The translations under genes were made by a program, and so were the position numbers. Shown here in pieces: positions 55,878 through 64,000 of a DNA stretch of 64,000 nt; position 1 is the first letter of the stretch, and every line of letters begins with the position of its first letter. Source of the stretch: Variovorax sp. (GTDB taxonomy: Bacteria; Pseudomonadota; Gammaproteobacteria; Burkholderiales; Burkholderiaceae_C); the NCBI GenBank assembly GCA_017744935.1, contig JAGIAI010000014.1, positions 1 through 64,000 on the forward strand, in the 5' to 3' direction. A model generated the notes under the pieces. The model saw nothing but the letters and a program-made list of their open reading frames with translations, had not been told where the DNA came from and did no database searches.

Positions 55878-57394
55878 GCTTCCGCCGCGATCAGGTCGTA
55901 GACCGCGTCCTCATTGGTTCCTGCGGGGAGCTCACCTACCTTGCGCCGCTCTCTAAGCACCACGATGCGATGCGACACACGCACCACCTCGTTCATTTCC
56001 GACGAAATGAAGATCACCGACATGCCGCCGCGTGCGAGGCGCAGGATCTCCTCCATGATTTCCTGCTTGGCCGCAACGTCGATGCCGCGCGTCGGCTCAT
56101 CGAGGATCAGCAGCCGCGGCTCGATCGCGAGCCAGCGCGCCAGCAGGGCCTTCTGCTGGTTGCCGCCGGAGAGCAACCCGATCGGCGTGTCCACGCTTGC
56201 CGTCTTGATACCCAGCGCCTTGACGAAGCGCTCCGCCAGGGCGGTCTGCTCGGCTCGGTTCAGCGTGTTGCGCACGCCGCGCCGGGCCTGCAACGCCAGC
56301 GCGATGTTCTCGCGCAACGAAAGATCGGCCACGATGCCGTCGGTCTTGCGCTCCTCAGGGCAGAGTGCGAGGCCATGCCGCACTGCATCGGCCGGACTGC
56401 CAAGATTCACCGCCACGCCATCGATTCGCAATGCGCCGGCATCGGGTGTGGCAAGGCCAAAGAGAAGGCGTGCGAGTTCGGTCCGGCCCGATCCGAGCAA
56501 CCCGGCGAGTCCGACGATTTCGCCCTTGCGCACGCGCAGGTCGACGGGCTGCAACTGCCCGCGTTGCCCCAGGCCTTCGGCCTCCAGCACAGGGCCTGCC
56601 GATTCATCGATGGCAGGCAGTTGCGCCGGGCCACTTGCCTGCGCTGCCAGTTCACGCCCGACCATCGCCGAGATCAGCGCCTGCGGGCCCAGCTCGGACG
56701 TCGGCCATTCGCCGACCCATGCGCCATTGCGCAGCACCGTGATGCGATCGGACACTGCATAGACCTGATTGAGAAAGTGCGTGACGAACAGGATTGCCAT
56801 GCCCTCGCTGCGCAAACGCCGAAGCACCGCGAAGAGGCTTTGCACCTCGTCATCGTCCAGGCTCGACGTCGGCTCGTCGAGGATCAGCACCTTCGACGAC
56901 AGCCCCAGCGCGCGTGCGATCGCGACCATCTGCTGCACCGCGACCGAGTAGCTCGACAGCAGCCGCGACACGTCGATGTCCACGTCCAGCCGCGCGAGCA
57001 GCGTACGCGCCTCGCGGTTCACCGCCGCCCAGTTGATGCGAAGGCCGCGGCGTGGATAGCGACCCGCCAGGATGTTCTCTGCCACCGACAGGTTGGGGCA
57101 AAGGTTCACTTCCTGGTAGACGGTGCTGATGCCCATCTTCTGCGCCTCGATGGGCGAAGCCGGCCGGATCGGCTGGCCCGACAGCACCATCTCACCGCTG
57201 TCGGCCGCATACACGCCCGTGAGCACCTTGATGAGCGTGGACTTGCCCGCGCCGTTCTGCCCAAGCAGCGCGTGGATCTCGCCCGCCCGCAGGCGCAGCG
57301 ACACGCCGCGCAGCGCCGGCACGCCGCTGAACTGCTTGTCGATGCCCGTGAGCTGGAGCACCGGCGCGTCGCTGGATGCGGTGGTGCCGGTCAT
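55874..57394 (-). CDS. ytfR: Sugar ABC transporter ATPase with two nucleotide-binding domains, YtfR-like
   Basis: The 506-residue protein has an N-terminal ATPase (Walker A GQNGAGKST, Walker B VLILDEPTSSLDD) and a C-terminal one with the degenerate Walker A GLLGSGRTE and intact LSGGNQQK and [12 protein letters not shown], as in all RbsA/AraG-type ATPases. It couples to YtfT and YjfF. The ATG overlaps the gguB-type stop by ATGA. Confidence 0.9.
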   Translation of the reverse strand: MTGTTASSDAPVLQLTGIDKQFSGVPALRGVSLRLRAGEIHALLGQNGAGKSTLIKVLTGVYAADSGEMVLSGQPIRPASPIEAQKMGISTVYQEVNLCPNLSVAENILAGRYPRRGLRINWAAVNREARTLLARLDVDIDVSRLLSSYSVAVQQMVAIARALGLSSKVLILDEPTSSLDDDEVQSLFAVLRRLRSEGMAILFVTHFLNQVYAVSDRITVLRNGAWVGEWPTSELGPQALISAMVGRELAAQASGPAQLPAIDESAGPVLEAEGLGQRGQLQPVDLRVRKGEIVGLAGLLGSGRTELARLLFGLATPDAGALRIDGVAVNLGSPADAVRHGLALCPEERKTDGIVADLSLRENIALALQARRGVRNTLNRAEQTALAERFVKALGIKTASVDTPIGLLSGGNQQKALLARWLAIEPRLLILDEPTRGIDVAAKQEIMEEILRLARGGMSVIFISSEMNEVVRVSHRIVVLRERRKVGELPAGTNEDAVYDLIAAEA

Positions 57395-58603
57395 TTGTTC
57401 TTGTTGTAGACGTCGATAAACACCGCGGCGAGCAGCACCAGTCCCTTGATGACCTGCTGGTAGTCGATGCCGATACCGAGGATCGACATGCCGTTGTTCA
57501 TCACACCCATGATGAAGGCGCCGATCACCGCGCCCATGACCTTGCCCACGCCGCCCGACGCCGACGCGCCGCCGATGAAGCAGGCCGCGATCACGTCGAG
57601 CTCGAAGCCCAGCCCAGCCTTCGGCGTCGCGGTGTTGAGCCGCGCCGCGAACACCAGCCCTGCCAGCGCCGCAAGCACGCCCATGTTGACGAAGGTGAGA
57701 AACGCCAGCCGCTGCGTCTTGATGCCCGACAGCCGCGCCGCCTTCTCGTTGCCACCCAGCGCATAGATGCGGCGGCCGATGGTGGTGCGATTGGTCACGA
57801 AGTCGTAGGCGACGATCAGCACCGCCATCACGATCAGCACATTGGGCAGGCCCTTGTAGGTGGCGAGCAGGTAACTCAGCAGCAGGATCGCGCCCGCGAA
57901 GAACAGGTTCTTGATGAGGAAGAAGCCGTAGGGCTCCTGCGCCATGCCGTGCTCCGCGAGCCGTGCACGGCCGCGCATCTTGAAGAACACCAGCGCAGCG
58001 GCGGCCAGCGCGCCCAGAAGCAGCGACGTGGTGCGCAGGCTCTCGCCGCCGATCACGTCAGGCACGAAGCCCGAGCTGAGCTTCTGGAAAGCCTCGGGGA
58101 ACGGCCCGACGGACTGCCCCGCGAGCAGCGCCAGCGTGAGCCCCTTGAACACCAGCATGCCGGCCAGCGTGACGATGAACGACGGAATCCTGAAGAAGGC
58201 CACGAACCAGCCCTGCGCCGCGCCGATCGCGCCGCCTGCGATGAGGCACACGATGAAGGTCGGCACGAAATGCCAGTCGTACTCCACCATCAGCACCGCA
58301 GCGAGCGCGCCGATGAAGCCGCACACCGAGCCAACCGAGAGATCGATATGCCCTGCGACGATCACCAGCAGCATGCCCAGCGCCATGATGACGATGTAGC
58401 TGTTCTGCAGCACGAGGTTGGTGAGGTTCAGCGGCCGCATCAGTGTGCCGTCCGTCAGCACCTGGAACAGCACCATGATCGCGATCAGCGACAGCAGCAT
58501 GCCGTAGTCGCGCAGGTTGTTCTTGATGAAGCCTGCGTGCTCCGCAGCAGCAGTGCTGCTGGGCGGCGGTGTGATGGGGGTGGCCGGCTTGACGGCTTCG
58601 ACT

Positions 58604-58614
<11 letters not shown>
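57391..58614 (-). CDS. gguB: Multiple-monosaccharide ABC transporter permease, GguB-like
   Basis: The 407-residue permease is longer than YtfT and YjfF, as XylH and GguB are. It has an N-terminal Pro-rich tail, then [51 protein letters not shown] and [20 protein letters not shown]. The ATG at 58614 has GGGAG upstream and lies inside the end of the gguA gene (11-bp overlap); an upstream TTG at 58635 is less likely. Confidence 0.88.
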
Positions 58615-60148
<1,534 letters not shown>

Positions 60149-60165
60149 CCTGTCTCCTTCGAACC

Positions 60166-60206
60166 TGCGGGGCCGTCGGCCCTTCGCCGAACGGTGCGGC
60201 CCCGCA
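60166..60206 (-). other. Intercistronic branched hairpin after the ChvE-like gene
   Basis: TGCGGGGCCG (60166-60175) and CGGCCCCGCA (60197-60206) form a perfect 10-bp outer stem, with a further inner stem of about five pairs (TCGGC/GCCGA). No T-run follows. Such structures after binding-protein genes protect the upstream mRNA or reduce expression of the next gene. Confidence 0.75.
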
Positions 60207-60221
60207 TCGCTTTCGCGGCTG

Positions 60222-61295
60222 CTACTTGATCTGGCTTTCCTTGTAGTAGCCGCTGTCGACCAGCGTCTGCTTCCAGTTCGTCGCGTCGACGCTCACAGGC
60301 TTCAGCAGATACGAAGGCACGACCTTCACGCCGTTGTTGTAGGTCTTGGTGTCATTTACCTCCGGCGGTTTGCCGGCCATCATCGCGTCGACCATGTTGA
60401 CCGTCACCTTCGCGAGTTCGCGCGTGTCCTTGAACACCGTGGAAGTCTGTTCCTTCTTGAGGATCGACTTGACCGAAGGGACTTCCGCGTCCTGCCCGGT
60501 CACCACCGGCATCGGCTGCTGCGGCGTACCGTAGCCAACGCCCTTGAGCGAGGAGATGATGCCGATCGACAGCCCGTCGTACGGCGACAGCACTGCGTCC
60601 ACGCGGTCCTTCGTGTAGTAGGCCGACAGCAGGTTGTCCATGCGCGCCTGCGCGACGGCACCGTCCCAGCGCAGCGTCGAGACCTTGTCCATGCCCAGCT
60701 GCTTGCTGCGCACCACCAGCTTGCCGCTGTCGATATAGGGCTTGAGCACCGACATCGCGCCGTTGTAGAAGAAGAACGCGTTGTTGTCATCCGGCGAACC
60801 GCCGAAGAGCTCGATGTTGTACGGCCCCTTGCCCTCCTTGAGCTTCAGCGCCTGCTCGATGTACTGCGCCTGCAGCACCCCGACCTGGAAGTTGTCGAAG
60901 GTCGCGTAGTAGTCGACGTTCTTCGACCCGCGGATCAGCCGGTCATACGCGATGACCTTGATCCCCTTGTCGGCGGCCTTCTGGAGCACATCCGACAGCG
61001 TCGTACCGTCGATCGCCGCGATCACCAGCACCTTCGGCCCCTTCGTCACCATGTTCTCGATCTGCGCGAGCTGGTTCGGAATGTCGTCCTCGGCATATTG
61101 CAGATCGGTCTTGTACCCCTTCTCGTTGAAGTACTTGACCATGTTCCCCCCATCCGCGATCCACCGCGCCGACGACTTCGTCGGCATCGAGATCGCCACC
61201 AGCCCCTTGTCCTGCGCATAGGCCACAGGCCCAAGCCCCAACACCACAACGGCCGCCACACCGCTCAACAAGGCTTTCAAAAATTGTCTTTTCAT
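60222..61295 (-). CDS. chvE: Periplasmic sugar-binding protein, ChvE-like
   Basis: The 357-residue protein has a signal peptide (about 1-27, ending AYAQD) and a periplasmic binding fold of type 1. [35 protein letters not shown] and [21 protein letters not shown] match ChvE and related arabinose/galactose/glucose/xylose binders. The ATG at 61295 has GAGGAG at about 7 nt. It is the binding protein for the GguAB-like transporter. Confidence 0.88.
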   Translation of the reverse strand: MKRQFLKALLSGVAAVVVLGLGPVAYAQDKGLVAISMPTKSSARWIADGGNMVKYFNEKGYKTDLQYAEDDIPNQLAQIENMVTKGPKVLVIAAIDGTTLSDVLQKAADKGIKVIAYDRLIRGSKNVDYYATFDNFQVGVLQAQYIEQALKLKEGKGPYNIELFGGSPDDNNAFFFYNGAMSVLKPYIDSGKLVVRSKQLGMDKVSTLRWDGAVAQARMDNLLSAYYTKDRVDAVLSPYDGLSIGIISSLKGVGYGTPQQPMPVVTGQDAEVPSVKSILKKEQTSTVFKDTRELAKVTVNMVDAMMAGKPPEVNDTKTYNNGVKVVPSYLLKPVSVDATNWKQTLVDSGYYKESQIK

Positions 61296-61375
61296 AGAGA
61301 TCTCCTCTGAGTAAACGTGCCAATTGCGGCAGCGAAGCGAGCCGCTCCTTCGGAGGCTCCCGCGGAACCGGCTCG

Positions 61376-61436
61376 GCCGGGCCGCTGGGAGCGCCCCCTG
61401 AAAGGGGGTGGAGAGCGACACGAAGTGCGCGAGCCT
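61376..61436 (-). repeat. Interspersed palindromic repeat, copy B
   Basis: This is the reverse-complement copy of 12339-12403. It contains the minus-strand sequence GCGCACTTCGTGTCGCT, the hairpin ACCCCCT-ttc-AGGGGG and CCAGCGGCCCGGC. It occupies the 148-bp gap between the ytfQ-like and chvE-like genes of the sugar operon. Confidence 0.85.
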
Positions 61437-61443
61437 GGGGTGC

Positions 61444-62409
61444 TCAATATTTCCTATTCGGGAATTCGGCCTTTGCTACTTCCATCGGGAAAATCCCTTC
61501 CTTCGTCAGGATGCGCTTCGGCAGCGTCTTGCCGGCCTTGATGTCCTTGACCGCGCTCATCAGTTGCGGGCCAAGCAGCGGGCTGCACTCGACCGACACA
61601 TTGAGCTTGCCGGCCATCATGGCTTCGAAGGCACCCTTCACGCCGTCGATCGAAATGATCACGATGTCCTGCGCCGGCTTCAGCCCCGCCTCCTCGATAG
61701 CCTGGATGGCGCCGATCGCCATGTCGTCGTTGTGCGCGTACAGCACATTGATGTTCTTGCCCTCGGCCTTGAGGAAGGCTTCCATCACTTCCTTGCCTTT
61801 GGCGCGCGTGAAGTCGCCGGTCTGCGAGCGGATGATCTTGTACTTCGGATCGGCCTTGATGATCTCCTCGAAGCCCTTCTTGCGATCGATCGCCGGTGCC
61901 GAGCCCACCGTCCCCTGCAGCTCGACGATGTTCACCGGCCCCTTGTTGTCCTTCATCTTTTCGACCAGCCAGCGGCCGGCCTTGCGGCCTTCCTCGACGA
62001 AGTCCGAGCCCATGAAGGTCACGTAGAGCGTGTCGTCCTTGCTGTCGACCGCGCGGTCCGTCAGAACCACCGGGATGTTGGCGGCCTTGGCTTCCTTCAG
62101 CACGGTGTCCCAGCCGGACTGGACCACCGGCGAGAAGGCGATCACGTCCACCTTCTGCGCGATGTACGAACGGATGGCCTTGATCTGGTTCTCCTGCTTC
62201 TGCTGCGCATCGGAGAACTTGAGATCGATGTCTGACTCCTTCGCTGCCGACTTGATCGACTCGGTGTTGGCGGTGCGCCATTCGCTTTCCGCGCCCACCT
62301 GGGCGAAGCCCAGCACGATCTTCTTCTGCGCGAACGCCGTGACAGGCAGCAGCGAAGAAAGCGACGCGCTGGCAAGAGCGATGTTGAGCGTGCGACGGTT
62401 CAGTTTCAT
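61444..62409 (-). CDS. ytfQ: Periplasmic sugar-binding protein, YtfQ-like
   Basis: The 321-residue protein has a signal peptide (about 1-27, ending AFAQ) and the LacI-type periplasmic fold. [51 protein letters not shown] and [20 protein letters not shown] closely follow E. coli YtfQ, which binds furanose sugars. The ATG has AGGAG upstream. It supplies the YtfR-YtfT-YjfF transporter encoded further down. Confidence 0.9.
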   Translation of the reverse strand: MKLNRRTLNIALASASLSSLLPVTAFAQKKIVLGFAQVGAESEWRTANTESIKSAAKESDIDLKFSDAQQKQENQIKAIRSYIAQKVDVIAFSPVVQSGWDTVLKEAKAANIPVVLTDRAVDSKDDTLYVTFMGSDFVEEGRKAGRWLVEKMKDNKGPVNIVELQGTVGSAPAIDRKKGFEEIIKADPKYKIIRSQTGDFTRAKGKEVMEAFLKAEGKNINVLYAHNDDMAIGAIQAIEEAGLKPAQDIVIISIDGVKGAFEAMMAGKLNVSVECSPLLGPQLMSAVKDIKAGKTLPKRILTKEGIFPMEVAKAEFPNRKY

Positions 62410-62470
62410 GTTGTCTCCTGGTTGACGTGGTGGTGAAAGAAATCTTCGGTGTTGTTGTTATCTCGATCAA

Positions 62471-63922
62471 TCAGGCCAGCACGTAGCCGGTCTTGACGGT
62501 GGTATAGAACTCAGCCGCGTACCGGCCCTGCTCGCGCGGCCCATAGCTGGAGGCCTTCCGACCACCGAAAGGAACGTGGTAGTCGACGCCCGCGGTCGGC
62601 AGGTTGACCATGGTCATGCCGACGCGCGCATGGCGCTTGAAATGCGAAGCGCGCGAGAGCGAGGTCGTGCAGATGCCCGCGCACAGGCCGAAGGGCGTGT
62701 CGTTGGCCAGCGCGAGCGCATGCTCGTAATCGTCCGCCCGCAGCACGCAGGCGACCGGGCCGAAGATCTCCTCTCGCGCAACGCGGTGCTCCGGCTTTGC
62801 AAGAAAGAGCGCCGGGCTCATGAAATAGCCTTCGCTCGCCCGCTGCAACCGCTCGCCACCCCAGAGGTGCTCGGCGCCCTCTTCGATCGCGTTCGTGACC
62901 GCGGCGAGGTTCTGGTCGAGCTGCGCGGCATCGACCACCGGGCCGATGTCGACGCCACGCTCCAGCGCATGGCCCACCTTGAGCGCAGCGAGCCGATGGC
63001 GCAGCCGCACCACGAAGGCGTCGTGCACCGACGCCTCGACGATCAGGCGACTCGATGCGGTGCAGCGCTGGCCGGTCGAGAAGTACGCGCCCTGCACCGC
63101 GCAGTCGACGGCGCGGTCGAGATCGGCATCCGCGAGCACCACCAGCGGGTTCTTGCCGCCCATCTCGAGCTGCACCTTCGCGCGCCGCTTGGCGGCCGCC
63201 TGCAGGATGTGCTCGCCCGTCGGCACCGAGCCAGTGAAGCTGATCGCATCGACCAGCGGATGGTCGACGATCGCCTGCCCCACTTCGCGGCCGCTGCCCA
63301 TCACGAGATTGAAGGTGCCGGCCGGCAGCGCGGCACGGCTGATGATCTCGGCCAGCGCCCACCCGCAAGCCGGCACCAGCTCGGCCGGCTTGAAGACGAC
63401 GCTGTTGCCGTAGGCCAGCGCGGGCGCGATCTTCCATGCGGGAATCGCGAACGGGAAGTTCCACGGCGCGATGAGCCCGACCACACCGACCGGCTCGCGT
63501 GTGATGTCGACCTGCACATCGGGACGTACCGAAGCAAGCATCTCGCCGCCTGTCCGCAATGCCTCGCCGGCGAAGAACTTGAAGATGTGTCCCGCGCGCG
63601 CCGCCTCGCCGACGGCTTCGGGCAAGGTCTTGCCCTCTTCACGCGCCAGCAGCATGCCCAGCTCTTCGCGGCGCGCGAGGATCTCGCTGCCGATCTGGTC
63701 GAGCACATCGGCGCGCCGCTGCGGCGTGGTGTGGCTCCAGTGCGGAAAGGCATCGGCCGCCGCACGGATCGCGAGGTTGGTCTGGTTGCGATCCGCACGC
63801 GCATATTCGGCGACCACTTCCCGGGTGTCGGAGGGGTTCCGGCTGATCCCGGTGGTCACGCCCGTCTCCCACCGGCCGTTGATCAACTGCCGTGTGCGTT
63901 GCTGGAGTTCGTTGCGTTTCAA
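62471..63922 (-). CDS. Alpha-ketoglutarate semialdehyde dehydrogenase (aldehyde dehydrogenase family)
   Basis: It should oxidise 2,5-dioxopentanoate to 2-oxoglutarate, the last step of oxidative pentose breakdown. The 483-residue protein has the ALDH core: APWNFPFAIPAWKIAPALAYGNSVVFKPAE, the catalytic Glu in LEMGGKNPLVVL and the catalytic Cys in YFSTGQRCTASSR. The C-terminal PTAGVDYHVPFGGRKASSYG is typical of the KGSADH subgroup. It is the first gene of the operon. Specificity is inferred from context. Confidence 0.85.
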   Translation of the reverse strand: MKRNELQQRTRQLINGRWETGVTTGISRNPSDTREVVAEYARADRNQTNLAIRAAADAFPHWSHTTPQRRADVLDQIGSEILARREELGMLLAREEGKTLPEAVGEAARAGHIFKFFAGEALRTGGEMLASVRPDVQVDITREPVGVVGLIAPWNFPFAIPAWKIAPALAYGNSVVFKPAELVPACGWALAEIISRAALPAGTFNLVMGSGREVGQAIVDHPLVDAISFTGSVPTGEHILQAAAKRRAKVQLEMGGKNPLVVLADADLDRAVDCAVQGAYFSTGQRCTASSRLIVEASVHDAFVVRLRHRLAALKVGHALERGVDIGPVVDAAQLDQNLAAVTNAIEEGAEHLWGGERLQRASEGYFMSPALFLAKPEHRVAREEIFGPVACVLRADDYEHALALANDTPFGLCAGICTTSLSRASHFKRHARVGMTMVNLPTAGVDYHVPFGGRKASSYGPREQGRYAAEFYTTVKTGYVLA

Positions 63923-63948
63923 GGTGGGGCGAGTCTAGGAATCGCCCC

Positions 63949-63986
63949 GATATCTTTCCAATCAATATTTGGATGGAATCGATATC
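63949..63986. promoter_or_regulatory. Compound palindrome upstream of the sugar operon
   Basis: Two GATATC sites (63949-63954 and 63981-63986) flank an inner dyad TTCCA (63956-63960) / TGGAA (63974-63978). Both pairs share a centre at about 63967. The region is AT-rich, 27 bp before the first gene, and is a good candidate operator or activator site. The regulator is probably encoded upstream of the window. Confidence 0.55.
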
Positions 63987-64000
63987 AGAACCGGCATCCA

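Overview
The window is high-GC, gene-dense DNA from the chromosome of a betaproteobacterium, most likely a Comamonadaceae member close to Variovorax. That placement is an inference from the general porin, the cphA'/cphA pair with its ABC transporter and DUF1854 partner, the zwf/pgi/tal set, Coq7, and a repeat family of Comamonadaceae type. No tRNA, rRNA, CRISPR array, phage or insertion sequence was seen.

Layout. 1-2.4 kb: 3' part of groEL with its terminator, msrA and a DUF805 membrane protein. 2.5-6.4 kb: tal-pgi, a membrane-anchored lipocalin and a YihX-like HAD phosphatase. 6.4-10.7 kb: an FbpABC-type ABC importer whose last gene is coupled to the HAD gene. 10.9-12.3 kb: zwf. 12.4-19.2 kb: a Dpp/Opp-type peptide importer operon containing an M20 amidohydrolase, with an internal terminator after the binding-protein gene. 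19.4-24 kb: a porin, coq7, an OsmC-like protein, a probable 90-nt small RNA, and ilvA. 23.9-35.9 kb: a type II secretion locus, gspC divergent from gspGHIJKLMNDE, with gspF split off by an opposing gene. 35.9-40.8 kb: 5'-nucleotidase, an 8-oxoguanine deaminase-like protein, an SbmA/BacA-like ABC exporter and queC. 40.9-48.6 kb: a cyanophycin locus (DUF1854 and a half-size ABC transporter, divergent from cphA' and cphA). 48.7-51.1 kb: two uncharacterised small proteins and a CYTH-CHAD protein. 51.1-63.9 kb: one long minus-strand operon for oxidative pentose catabolism with two complete sugar ABC transporters.

How the genes work together. The pentose operon combines a ChvE-GguAB-like and a YtfQRT-YjfF-like importer with the last three steps of a non-phosphorylative L-arabinose-type pathway: aldonate dehydratase, 2-keto-3-deoxy-aldonate dehydratase and alpha-ketoglutarate semialdehyde dehydrogenase. 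The aldonate dehydratase reading frame is cut by an in-frame amber codon, so the pathway may be broken in this strain, or this is a sequence error. The cyanophycin block pairs an intact synthetase with a paralogue whose Mur-ligase P-loop is lost.

The least expected object is the small RNA candidate before ilvA. It has a sigma70-like promoter, three hairpins and a Rho-independent terminator, and the middle loop exposes two CCUCC anti-Shine-Dalgarno motifs.
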